Shown: positions 55,319 through 63,689 of the stretch, piece after piece
Position numbering within the stretch: position 1 is the first letter of the stretch
Layout of the letters: each line of letters begins with the position of its first letter
Source: Bradyrhizobium sp. AZCC 2262
Lineage (GTDB): Bacteria > Pseudomonadota > Alphaproteobacteria > Rhizobiales > Xanthobacteraceae
Direction of reading: 5' to 3'
Assembly (NCBI RefSeq): GCF_036924535.1
Contig: NZ_JAZHRT010000001.1
Span: 7,006,001 to 7,070,000 of the forward strand
DNA: 64,000 nucleotides
Position numbers and translations under genes: made by a program
Notes under the pieces: generated by a model
Databases searched by the model: none
Seen by the model: the letters and a program-made list of their open reading frames with translations, nothing else
What the model was told of the DNA's origin: nothing

Positions 55319-56113
55319 ATGCTGTATTCAGCCCTTATCAACGTCATGGTGAAAGCCGCGCGCCGCGCCGGCCGCAGCCTCAAGCGCGACCTCGGCGAGA
55401 TCGAGCACCTGCAGGTGTCGCTGAAGGGACCGGCGAACTTCGTCACCAAGGCCGACAAGCGCGCCGAGGAAATGCTGTACGAGGACCTCGCCAAGGCGCG
55501 GCCGGGCTACGGCTTCATCGGCGAGGAAGGCGGCAGCCGCGAAGGCGCCGACAAGACCCACACCTGGATCGTCGATCCCCTGGACGGCACCACCAACTTC
55601 CTGCACGGCATCCCGCAATTTGCGATCTCGATCGGTCTGCGGCGCGAAGACACCATCATTGCCGGCGTGATCTACAATCCCGCCAATGACGAGTTGTACA
55701 TCGCCGAACGCGGCAAGGGCGCGTTCCTCAACGACCAGCGGCTGCGCGTCGCCGGCCGCCGCCGGCTCGACGAATGCGTCGTCGCCTGCGGCCTGCCGCA
55801 TATCGGCCGCGGCGACCATGAGATCGCGCTGAAGGAAATGGCCGCGCTGCAAAGCAAGGTCGCCGGCTTCCGCCGCTTCGGCGCCGCCTCCCTCGACCTC
55901 GCCTTCGTCGCCGCCGGCCGCCTCGACGGCTACTGGGAACGCAACCTGCAGCCCTGGGACATCGCGGCCGGACAGATCATGGTGCGAGAGGCTGGGGGGA
56001 CGATCTCGGGCACCGAGGGCAATGACGATCCGCTGAAGACCGGGCATGTGATTGCCGGCAACGAGTTCGTGCATAGCGAGCTGGTGAAGATTCTAAAGCC
56101 GCTCGGCAAATAG
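55319..56113 (+). CDS. suhB: Inositol monophosphatase family protein
   Basis: 264 residues. Metal-binding motifs GFIGEEGG and WIVDPLDGTTNFLHGIPQFAISIGL, then the second signature ERNLQPWDIAAGQIMVREAGGTIS. Hydrolyses inositol-1-phosphate or related sugar phosphates; SuhB also acts in rRNA antitermination in enterobacteria. A decayed copy of its 3' end lies 220 bp downstream. Confidence 0.93.
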   Translation: MLYSALINVMVKAARRAGRSLKRDLGEIEHLQVSLKGPANFVTKADKRAEEMLYEDLAKARPGYGFIGEEGGSREGADKTHTWIVDPLDGTTNFLHGIPQFAISIGLRREDTIIAGVIYNPANDELYIAERGKGAFLNDQRLRVAGRRRLDECVVACGLPHIGRGDHEIALKEMAALQSKVAGFRRFGAASLDLAFVAAGRLDGYWERNLQPWDIAAGQIMVREAGGTISGTEGNDDPLKTGHVIAGNEFVHSELVKILKPLGK

Positions 56114-56332
56114 GCCTACGGTTCCTGGCCCCGCGCCGTCATCCCGGCGGCTCCAACCAAAATATCGAAAACAACCCCATGCACAGTAGCCGGCACGCAT
56201 CGCGTGTCGAAGCAGACATTTGACACGTCGGGCAAATCAGCGAGATAATTCCATCATCCGGTGGGCTGGCATGTGGACATGAGCGCACCGCCAAATCCGG
56301 GTATCCTGGCAGTTGTGCGCGAGATGCAGAGC
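56114..56332. other. Gene-free segment between suhB and the islet
   Basis: No coding character is visible. The stretch about 56150-56256 (AATATCGAAAACAACCCCATG, TTGACACGTCGGGCAAATC) looks like a degenerate Bradyrhizobium-type repeated sequence. The 3'-terminal suhB copy starts at 56333, and nothing convincing lies from 56404 to the queC-like start at 56573. Confidence 0.4.
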
Positions 56333-56403
56333 GGGCACGTGGTGTGCGGGAATGAGTACGTGCACGGGGAATTGGTGAAGATACTGGGGCGCTGGGGAAG
56401 TAA
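56333..56403 (+). pseudogene. Decayed copy of the suhB 3' end
   Basis: It translates GHVVCGNEYVHGELVKIL, matching GHVIAGNEFVHSELVKIL at the end of SuhB. One missing base near 56388 then gives LGK and a stop, as in suhB (LGK, stop). About 71 bp are recognisable. It marks a junction, possibly where a second inositol monophosphatase gene was replaced by the islet. Confidence 0.65.
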
Positions 56404-56572
56404 GGGGGCTGCCCTTCCTGATCAATGTTCGGCGGAGTATGATTTGGAATGCCACTTGCGGCAAATACTCGCGAAGGGCAGTCACCTCTTCTGCTACTTA
56501 AAGAGAGACCGTGGCAAAGCAAGTTCGATATGGCCTAGATCTGAGCGTTCACCCGGCCATGTGAGGCGCCAA

Positions 56573-57196
56573 ATGCGAGTGTTGGTACTACACAGCGGAG
56601 GCATGGACTCCACGACCTGCCTTTATCAGGCAAAGGTCGACGGACACGACGTTGTAAGCCTTGGCATCGACTATGGACAGCGGCTGAAGGTAGAAATGCT
56701 CTTTGCGGAGAAGCAGTGCTCAGCTCAGGGTATCCCTCGCGAAGTCGTTTCAATCAGTTGGAAAAAGCCAATTCGATCAATCCCAGAAGACAGGGAGATT
56801 GCGCGAATGCGAAAGAGCGTCTCCCCCGCCTTTCTCCCCGGTCGCAATACTCTGTTCCTATCCATAGCTTGTGCACATGCAGCGGGCGTCGGCGCGGAAA
56901 AGGTATTAATAGGCCTGAACTGCGTCGAATTTTCGGGTTATCCTGATTGCACGGAGGAGTTCTTCAATGCCTACAAATCAATGGCGCTGATCGCAAATCC
57001 GACCGGCCCCTCGATAGAGGCGCCCCTTCTTAGGCTGTCGAAACGCGAGATTGCCACGCAGGCAAGAAAGCTCGGCATCAGCAAGACCGACACTTGGAGT
57101 TGTTATCAACCCCAAATTGACAATGGCAACGTCGTGCCATGCACCAGATGCGATGCGTGCGTTTTGCATGATCACGCATGGGGTGGCATTGAATGA
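56573..57196 (+). CDS. QueC-like 7-cyano-7-deazaguanine synthase
   Basis: 207 residues. The PP-loop VLHSGGMDSTTCLYQA binds ATP, SLGIDYGQRLKVE and FLPGRNTLFLSIA are QueC motifs, and the zinc site is complete (SCYQP, then PCTRCDACVLH). QueC converts carboxy-deazaguanine to preQ0. Here it is in a low-GC three-gene operon with nuclease-like and SIR2-like genes, not with queD/queE/queF, so it is probably a specialised copy. GAGG precedes the ATG. QueC homologues of this kind occur in Qat and type IV CBASS defence, where they attach a deazaguanine to protein. Confidence 0.9.
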   Translation: MRVLVLHSGGMDSTTCLYQAKVDGHDVVSLGIDYGQRLKVEMLFAEKQCSAQGIPREVVSISWKKPIRSIPEDREIARMRKSVSPAFLPGRNTLFLSIACAHAAGVGAEKVLIGLNCVEFSGYPDCTEEFFNAYKSMALIANPTGPSIEAPLLRLSKREIATQARKLGISKTDTWSCYQPQIDNGNVVPCTRCDACVLHDHAWGGIE

Positions 57197-57197
57197 G

Positions 57198-58409
57198 ATG
57201 ACACACATTTCATTTGTTTCATGCTCCAAAACCAAAGCCTCTCACAGTGCACCGGCTGCTGCATTGTATGAATCGTCATTGTTTAGAAAATCACTCCTGG
57301 CTGCGCTCGATGCCGGCAAACAGACTTACATTCTTTCCGCGAAGCATGGCGTGCTAGACCTCGGACAGATCATTGACCCTTATGACGTAACCTTAAAAAA
57401 GATTTCGCGAGTGGAAAGAATTGATTGGGCCAAGCGCACTGGAGATCAGATGCGTTCTTTATTGAGACCTGGTGATACTGTTGGCCTTTATTGCGGGGAA
57501 GAATATGCCGGGCCGATAAGGGAAGTAATTCGCTCGCAGGGCAGTAGAACCGTCGAACCATTATTCCACTTATCGCTAGGTTTTCGCTTAAGATCGCTGG
57601 CGAAGTTGAACAGTGAGGATGAACTCAAAAGAGACCTAAAGAAGTTCTACAAAATTATCAGACGCCTCTGGCAAGGGCAGAGAGGCGGCCGGCGCTTTGT
57701 TGAAATGAACGGAAAAATGAACTGGCCCGAACGCGGGGTTTACTTCATCACCGGCAAAGCCCTAGAATTTGAGCGCTCTGCTTCCATGCCACGTATCATC
57801 CGCGTTGGGACTCACGCAGTTAGCAAAGGCTCTCGAACAACTCTCTGGGATAGAATCAGCACGCATCGAGGCACCGGGGCAGGTACCGGCAGTCACCGCT
57901 CGTCTATCTTCCGATCGCATGTTGGGCGAACAATTATGAGGACTGAGGCGGATACGAAATGGCCAGATAGTTGGGCTGCTGGGCAATCTGCTCCAATTTC
58001 AATTCGCGCTAACGAGCTAGAACTTGAGCAACGAGTGAGTTCGCTCATTGGCGAGATGAACTTGTTATGGCTTAACATCCCTGACGCAGCTGGCCCCGCA
58101 AGTGACAGGGCCTACATAGAGCGAAATGCAATTGGATTGCTGTCTAGAACTGGACTTCTGTCTCCCAAGACTATCGGGCCCTGGCTCGGCAAATTCAGCG
58201 ACGACTGGCGGATCGCAACGAGCGGCCTTTGGAATCTTAACCACCTGTTCTTAAAGCCAGATTTGTCTTTCCTAGACGTACTCGGCGAGTATGTAGACAT
58301 CACTCTAGGCAACACATCAGAACCACAGCGTTCGATTGCACCAGCAAATTGGTACTCGCAATTAAAGTCCGAATCGGATCAGCTTAGTCTGTTTCTAAAT
58401 CAAGACTGA
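57198..58409 (+). CDS. DUF6884/ArcS-like domain fused to a GIY-YIG-like nuclease domain
   Basis: 403 residues; it starts one base after the QueC stop. Residues 1-~140: SFVSCSKTKASHSAPAAALYESSLFRKSLLAALDAG, YILSAKHGVLDLGQIIDPYDVTL, VGLYCGEEYAGPI, a YaaA/ArcS-type domain with a CSKTK motif. Residues ~175-320: GVYFITGKALEF, RIIRVGTHAV, TTLWDRISTHRGTG, HRSSIFRSHVGR, a pattern of GIY-YIG-like nucleases. The rest is helical and unassigned. Base composition is AT-rich. Its place between queC-like and SIR2-like genes suggests a role in a deazaguanine-based modification or defence system; this is inference. Confidence 0.75.
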   Translation: MTHISFVSCSKTKASHSAPAAALYESSLFRKSLLAALDAGKQTYILSAKHGVLDLGQIIDPYDVTLKKISRVERIDWAKRTGDQMRSLLRPGDTVGLYCGEEYAGPIREVIRSQGSRTVEPLFHLSLGFRLRSLAKLNSEDELKRDLKKFYKIIRRLWQGQRGGRRFVEMNGKMNWPERGVYFITGKALEFERSASMPRIIRVGTHAVSKGSRTTLWDRISTHRGTGAGTGSHRSSIFRSHVGRTIMRTEADTKWPDSWAAGQSAPISIRANELELEQRVSSLIGEMNLLWLNIPDAAGPASDRAYIERNAIGLLSRTGLLSPKTIGPWLGKFSDDWRIATSGLWNLNHLFLKPDLSFLDVLGEYVDITLGNTSEPQRSIAPANWYSQLKSESDQLSLFLNQD

Positions 58410-58415
58410 GCTGTT

Positions 58416-58853
58416 ATGGCAAAGGTAGATATTCTTGCTCGCGACCCGAAGGCCGTCGCTCATCTTCGCCGCCAACTACCTCGAGGCCGCCTCGGCCTAA
58501 TTTTTGGCTCGGGCGCAAGCCGCGAACTCGGCTTTCCAAATTGGGCCGAGCTGGTCGACGGCATAGCGAAGAACAAAGACGTAGATGGAGAGAGTATTGT
58601 TGCTCGCTTCGTTGAAAAGGGTCCCGGTGGCACCCCCATCACACGATCACTCGCTTCAATCACTCAAATTCTTTTCAACGAATTCCGGCAGAAAGCTTTG
58701 ACTAGAAAGAACCTGCAGCCACCTCTTACGTTCTTAGAAGAGCAAAGCCTGAAAACCGAATGGCTCCAAATTGTGCACGGAGAGCTGTACAAAGCTGTCG
58801 ATCATAAAGCACGATCGGAGAAGATATTCTCGCAGACGTGGATTCGCTGGTAG
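58416..58853 (+). CDS. SIR2-like N-terminal fragment
   Basis: 145 residues; it starts six bases after the previous stop. LGLIFGSGASRELGFPNWAELVDGI is the NAD-binding start of SIR2-type effector proteins in defence systems. Such domains usually need 200 or more residues, and the catalytic His region is not seen, so the gene looks cut short. The C-terminus (FSQTWIRW) ends about 40 bp before a palindromic repeat. It could be a pseudogene, or a short NAD-binding protein. Confidence 0.65.
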   Translation: MAKVDILARDPKAVAHLRRQLPRGRLGLIFGSGASRELGFPNWAELVDGIAKNKDVDGESIVARFVEKGPGGTPITRSLASITQILFNEFRQKALTRKNLQPPLTFLEEQSLKTEWLQIVHGELYKAVDHKARSEKIFSQTWIRW

Positions 58854-58891
58854 CGTGGACCGCGAATTTTTCCCAACAACACCAATCGCAG

Positions 58892-58976
58892 CCAATTCGG
58901 GCTTGACCGGCGCATCCATCAATCTTCGTTAGAGGGCTCCCCCGGATGGATTGCGGGGTCAAGCCCGGCAATGACA
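58892..58976. repeat. Palindromic intergenic repeat at the right edge of the islet
   Basis: CGGGCTTGACC and GGTCAAGCCCG are perfect inverted ends; GCATCCATC and GGATGGAT pair inside. It separates the SIR2-like fragment from the RND pump genes, which converge on it. Confidence 0.7.
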
Positions 58977-58978
58977 TT

Positions 58979-61900
58979 TCAGTGGTGGCTGTGCCGCGCC
59001 GGCGCTGGAAGCCCATGCGGCTCGGCCGCCTCCTCCGCCTTCGGCTCCCGATCCCCCGCCAGCACGCGCTGCACTGAGACGAAGAACACCGGCACCATCA
59101 GCAGCGCCAGGATCACCACCGCGATCATGCCGCCCATGACGCTGGTGCCCAGCGCCTGCTGGCTGGCGCCGCCGGCGCCGGTGGCGATCGCCATTGGCAG
59201 CACGCCGCAGACGAAGGCGAGGCCTGTCATCAGGATCGGGCGGAAGCGCAAGCTGCACGCTTCGATCGTGGCTTCGATCAGCGGCTTGCCCTGCGCGCGC
59301 AAATCCTTGGCGAATTCGATGATGAGGATGGCGTCTTTTGCCGCCAGTCCAATGATGGTGATCAGGCCGACGGTGAAGTAGACGTCGTTCGGCAGGCCGC
59401 GCATGGTGGCTGCGATCACCGCGCCGCAGATGCCGAGCGGCACCGTCAGCAGCACCGCGAGTGGAATGGTCCAGCTCTCATAGAGGGCTGCGAGCAAGAG
59501 GAACACCACCAGCACCGAAAGGCCGAGCAGGAACGGCGCCTGCGAACCCGACAGTTTTTCCTGCAGTGACTGCCCGGTCCATTCGAAGCCGAAGCCGCGC
59601 GGCAGCCTGTTTGCGAGTCGCTCCATCTCGGCGATGGCGTCACCGGAGGTGAAACCGGGCTTGGCTTCGCCGGAGATGCGCACGGCGGGATAGTAGTTGA
59701 AGCCCGCGATCTGGGTCGGTCCCTTCGACCACTGCACCGTGGCGAAGGCCGAGAACGGCACCAATTGCCCGCGGCTGTTCTTGACGTTGTAATTGAGGAT
59801 GTCGTCGGCATTCATGCGGCTGGCGCGGTCGGCCTGCACGATCACGCGCTGCATCCGCCCGCGGTTCGGGAAGTCGTTGATGTAGTTCGAGCCGAGATTG
59901 GTCGAAATCGTCTGGTTGATGTCCTCGAAAGTGACGCCGAATGCGCCGGCCTTTTCGCGGTCGATCGTCAGATTGACCTGCGGCGCCGGCGGCAGGCCCT
60001 CGACATAGACCTTTTGCAGCACCGGGCTGGCATTGGCTTCCGCGATCAGCCGGTCGGCGGCGGCGACCAGCGCCGGATAGCCCTTCTGGCCGCGGTCCTG
60101 CAGGCGGAACGAAAAGCCCGAGGAGTTGCCGAGATTGTCGATCGGCGGCGGCTGCAGCGCCGAAATTTTGGCGTCGCGGATCGAGGAGAGATCACGGTTG
60201 ATGTCCGCGACAATCGCCGCGGCGGAATCCTTAGGCCCGCGCTCCGACCAGTCCTTCAGCGTGATGAAGGCCTGCGCGGTGTTCACGCCCTGGCCGAGAA
60301 AGCTGAATCCGGTGAGGAACGTCACGTCCTCGACACCGGCGCGATCGCGCAGATATTTTTCGACCTGCTCGACCGCAGCCTCGGTGCGGGCATAGGAAGA
60401 GTCCGACGGCGTCTGCACGTCGGTGGTGATAAAACCCTGGTCGTCGACCGGCAGGAAGCCGCCGGGCAGCCGGACGAAAGCCCAGCCCAGGCCAATCAAC
60501 AATGCGGCATAGATCAGCATCAAGCGTCCGGTGCGCTTCAGCGATCCCTTCACAGTGCGCGTGTAGCCACCGCGGCTCGACTCGAGCACGCGGTTGAACC
60601 AGCCGAACACGCCCGTGCGCGCGTGACCATGGCCGGCTTCGACGGGCTTCAAGAGCGTCGCGCACAAGGCTGGCGTGAGCGACAGCGCCAGCAGCGCCGA
60701 GAAGGCGATCGCGGAAACCATGGTGACCGAGAACTGGCGGTAGATGATGCCGACCGATCCCGGAAAGAACGCCATCGGCACGAACACCGCCATCAGCACC
60801 AGCGTGATGCCGATGATGGCGCTGGTGATCTGCGACATCGCCTTGCGGGTGGCTTCCTTCGGCGGCAGGCCTTCCGCGGCCATGATGCGCTCGACGTTCT
60901 CGACCACGACGATGGCGTCGTCGACGAGGATGCCGACCGCCAGCACCATGCCGAACATGGTCAGCATGTTGATGGAATAGCCGGCCGCCATCAGCATCGC
61001 GCAGGTGCCGAGCAGCGCCACCGGCACCACGATGGTCGGGATGATGGTGTAGCGGATGTTCTGCAGGAACAGGAACATCACGATGAAGACCAGCACCACC
61101 GCCTCGACCAGCGTCATCAGCACCTTGTTGATCGAGGCCTTGACGACGGGCGTGATGTTGTAGGGGATTTCGTAGCCGATATTGGCCGGGAAGAATTTTG
61201 ACAATTCCTTCATCTTGGCTTCGACGGCGCTGGCGGTCGCGAGCGCGTTCCCGGTCGGCGACAGCAGCACGGACAGGCCCGCCGTCGGCTTGCCGTTGAG
61301 CCGCGTGTTGAACTGGTAGCTCAGGCCGCCGATCTCGATGCGGGCGACGTCGCGCAGCCGCACCGTCGATCCGTCCGGATTGGCGCGCAGTGTGATCGCG
61401 CCGAATTCGTCCGGCGAGGAGAGCTGGCCCTTGACCAGCACCAGCGCGGAAATCTTCTGTTCCGGCGTGCTCGGCTCGGCGCCGATGCTGCCGGAGGCCA
61501 CCTGCGCGTTCTGCGCTGTTATCGCCTTGTTGACGTCGTCGGCGGTGAGACCGTAGCCGACCAGCTTGGCCGGATCGATCCAGATCCGCAGCGAACGTTC
61601 CGTCGAATAAAGCGTGGCGCGGCCGACGCCGGGTATGCGCCTGATCTCGCCGAGCACGTTGCGGATCATGAAATCGCCGAGGCCGATTTCGTCGAGCGAG
61701 CCGTCGGTCGAGTTCAGCGTGATGATCTGCAGCACGGCCGAGGAGGCTTCCTCGACCAGAATGCCCTGCTGGATCACGGCACGCGGAAGCCGCGCCTCGA
61801 CGCGCTTGAGGCGGTTCTGCACTTCGACCGAGGCCGCGCCCGTCTCGGTGCCCGGCACGAAGTTGGCGATGATTTCGACCTGCCCCAGCGAGTCAGAGGT

Positions 61901-62140
61901 GGATTCGAAATTGAGGATGCCGGAGGCGCCGTTGAGCTCCTCCTCGATCAGGCGCGTGACGCTGTTGTAGAGGTTTTCAGGCGACGCGCCGGGATAGCTG
62001 GTCGAGATCGAGATCGAGGGCGGCGCGATGATCGGATATTGCGCGACCGCCAGCAACGGGATCGAGATCGCGCCGATCAGGCAGATGAAAAGCGCGACGA
62101 CCCAGGCAAAGATCGGCCTGTCGATGAAGAAGCTGGGCAT
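58979..62140 (-). CDS. RND multidrug efflux permease (AcrB/MexB type)
   Basis: 1053 residues, the usual length of HAE1 pumps. N-terminus FFIDRPIFAWVVALFICLIGAISIPLLAVAQYPIIAPPSISIS; proton-relay Asp pair in MVLAVGILVDDAIVVVENVERIM; twelve membrane helices in two halves. With the adaptor upstream it should form a tripartite pump with an outer-membrane channel encoded elsewhere. The adaptor stop is eight bases before its start. Confidence 0.95.
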   Translation of the reverse strand: MPSFFIDRPIFAWVVALFICLIGAISIPLLAVAQYPIIAPPSISISTSYPGASPENLYNSVTRLIEEELNGASGILNFESTSDSLGQVEIIANFVPGTETGAASVEVQNRLKRVEARLPRAVIQQGILVEEASSAVLQIITLNSTDGSLDEIGLGDFMIRNVLGEIRRIPGVGRATLYSTERSLRIWIDPAKLVGYGLTADDVNKAITAQNAQVASGSIGAEPSTPEQKISALVLVKGQLSSPDEFGAITLRANPDGSTVRLRDVARIEIGGLSYQFNTRLNGKPTAGLSVLLSPTGNALATASAVEAKMKELSKFFPANIGYEIPYNITPVVKASINKVLMTLVEAVVLVFIVMFLFLQNIRYTIIPTIVVPVALLGTCAMLMAAGYSINMLTMFGMVLAVGILVDDAIVVVENVERIMAAEGLPPKEATRKAMSQITSAIIGITLVLMAVFVPMAFFPGSVGIIYRQFSVTMVSAIAFSALLALSLTPALCATLLKPVEAGHGHARTGVFGWFNRVLESSRGGYTRTVKGSLKRTGRLMLIYAALLIGLGWAFVRLPGGFLPVDDQGFITTDVQTPSDSSYARTEAAVEQVEKYLRDRAGVEDVTFLTGFSFLGQGVNTAQAFITLKDWSERGPKDSAAAIVADINRDLSSIRDAKISALQPPPIDNLGNSSGFSFRLQDRGQKGYPALVAAADRLIAEANASPVLQKVYVEGLPPAPQVNLTIDREKAGAFGVTFEDINQTISTNLGSNYINDFPNRGRMQRVIVQADRASRMNADDILNYNVKNSRGQLVPFSAFATVQWSKGPTQIAGFNYYPAVRISGEAKPGFTSGDAIAEMERLANRLPRGFGFEWTGQSLQEKLSGSQAPFLLGLSVLVVFLLLAALYESWTIPLAVLLTVPLGICGAVIAATMRGLPNDVYFTVGLITIIGLAAKDAILIIEFAKDLRAQGKPLIEATIEACSLRFRPILMTGLAFVCGVLPMAIATGAGGASQQALGTSVMGGMIAVVILALLMVPVFFVSVQRVLAGDREPKAEEAAEPHGLPAPARHSHH

Positions 62141-62148
62141 GTCCTATC

Positions 62149-63360
62149 TCAGCGGGATGCTTGCGTCGGTGCACCGGGTAACGCACCAACCGAGGCATCC
62201 GCATCGATCCACTCCTTCGGCCTGACCTTGTCGCCGGGCACGAATTTCTGGAAGCCGTCGACAATGACGCGGTCGCCATCCTTCAGGCCTTCGCTCACCA
62301 GCCAGACGCCATCCTGCACCGCGCCGGTGCGGACCGGCTGCATTGCGACGAGGCCGTCTTCCTTGACCACGTAGACTTCGCTTGCGCCGCCGGCGTCGCG
62401 CTGGATCGCCTGCTGCGGCACGGCGATGGAGTCGGTATCGATGCCCTGCTCGATCAGGACGCGGACATACATGCCCGGCAGCAATTCGCGGCTCGGGTTG
62501 CTGAACTGTCCGCGCAGCGTCACCTGCCCGGTATGGGCGTCCACCTTGGCCTCCGAAAACAGCAGCTTGCCTGAAATCGGATAGACTGTTCCGTCGTCGA
62601 GCACGAGGCGGACCTTCGCCGCATCGGGCGCAATCCGGTCGAGATCGCCGGTGTCAAACGCACGGCGCAACTTGTTCATCTCGGCCACCGACTGGGTGAA
62701 GTCGGCATATATCGGGTCGAGCTGCTGAATCGTGGCCAGGCTGGTCGTATCGTTCTGCACCACCAGCGCGCCTTCGCTCACCAGCGCCGCGCCGACGACG
62801 CCGCTGATCGGTGCACGGATCGTCGCGTAATCGAGATTGAGTCGCGCGCGCGCCACTTCGGCCTTGCGGCTGCCGACCTCGGCCTCCGCCTGGCGCTGGG
62901 CCCCGATCGCCTTTTCGTTTTCCGCCTCGGGCGCCGCGCGCTGGCTGGTGAGCGTCGCAATGCGCCGCGCATGCTGGCTCGCCAGATCGAGCGCCGCCAT
63001 CGCCTTGTCCAGCGCTGCCTGGCTCGCCTGCAGTTCCACCTCGAACGGCTTGGGATCGATCCGGTACAGCGGATCGCCGGCTTTCACTTCGGTACCCTGC
63101 TGGAACAGGCGTTCGACGATGATGCCCGAGACCCGCGCGCGAACTTCCGAAACCCGCGTGGGCGAGATCCGGCCGGGCAATTCACGAATGATAGCGCGGG
63201 CCTGAGACCGCACGGTGAAAGTTCCCACCTCAGGCTCGGTTGATTTTACCGCGGCAGTGGCGGCGATCGGTTCATTGCAGCCAGCCAATAGCGGCGCCAT
63301 CGCAGTCAACATCAAAACGATGCAGGCCGATCGCGTTTGTAGTCCGGACATTGAAAGCAT
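62149..63360 (-). CDS. RND efflux periplasmic adaptor (lipoprotein)
   Basis: 403 residues. Lipobox LLAGCNEP after a hydrophobic N-terminus; HlyD/AcrA-type body with lipoyl halves (RVSGIIVERLFQQGTEVKAGDPLYRID, and LDYATIRAPISGVVGAALVSEGALV), a coiled-coil hairpin between them and a barrel domain (GQVTLRGQFSNPSRELLPGMYVRVLIEQG). Two ATG codons (63360 and 63351) are possible starts. No repressor gene is adjacent. Confidence 0.93.
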   Translation of the reverse strand: MLSMSGLQTRSACIVLMLTAMAPLLAGCNEPIAATAAVKSTEPEVGTFTVRSQARAIIRELPGRISPTRVSEVRARVSGIIVERLFQQGTEVKAGDPLYRIDPKPFEVELQASQAALDKAMAALDLASQHARRIATLTSQRAAPEAENEKAIGAQRQAEAEVGSRKAEVARARLNLDYATIRAPISGVVGAALVSEGALVVQNDTTSLATIQQLDPIYADFTQSVAEMNKLRRAFDTGDLDRIAPDAAKVRLVLDDGTVYPISGKLLFSEAKVDAHTGQVTLRGQFSNPSRELLPGMYVRVLIEQGIDTDSIAVPQQAIQRDAGGASEVYVVKEDGLVAMQPVRTGAVQDGVWLVSEGLKDGDRVIVDGFQKFVPGDKVRPKEWIDADASVGALPGAPTQASR

Positions 63361-63689
63361 TGCCCCAGTTCAGGTTTGAGCGCGCGAATTGAGCATTCGC
63401 GACGTTGTCGCAAGAGGACGTCGTAAGCGGTCTTGGAACTCACGGTTGATGGGAGACAGGATAGGGAGAGCCTGCTGCGACGCAATACGGTTGCGCGGCG
63501 GCCCAATGTCACACAACGCTATCACGCTGAATTAACGCCGGTTTTTCCGGACTCACTCGATTGTGTGCTGTCCCATTTCAGTCAGTTACGCGCGTAGCCC
63601 GGATGGAGCGAAGCGCAATCCGGGGAATCGGCACCCCGGTCGACGGCCCCGGGTTTCGCTGCGCTTCACACGGGCTACGGACCAAGCAG
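63361..63689. other. Intergenic region with a palindromic repeat
   Basis: No gene seen. It includes a repeat at 63591-63680: GTAGCCCGGATGGAGCGAAG at one end, GGGCTACGG at the other, and an inner pair CCCCGGTCGACGG..CCCCGGG. The rest holds the RND promoter region, without a recognisable operator. Confidence 0.5.

Noticed and set aside
54121..55494. Minus-strand open frame opposite the SEL1-repeat gene and suhB
   Set aside because: Antisense to clear repeats and metal-binding motifs on the plus strand.
56573..57196. QueC gene as an ordinary queuosine gene
   Set aside because: It lacks queD, queE or folE neighbours and lies in a low-GC operon with nuclease-like and SIR2-like genes. A housekeeping role is not excluded and needs a genome-wide check for a second QueC.
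59765..61201. Long open frame on the plus strand opposite the RND permease
   Set aside because: It is the reverse of strong AcrB-type coding sequence in high-GC DNA; the predicted protein is Arg/His/Gln-rich with no domain.
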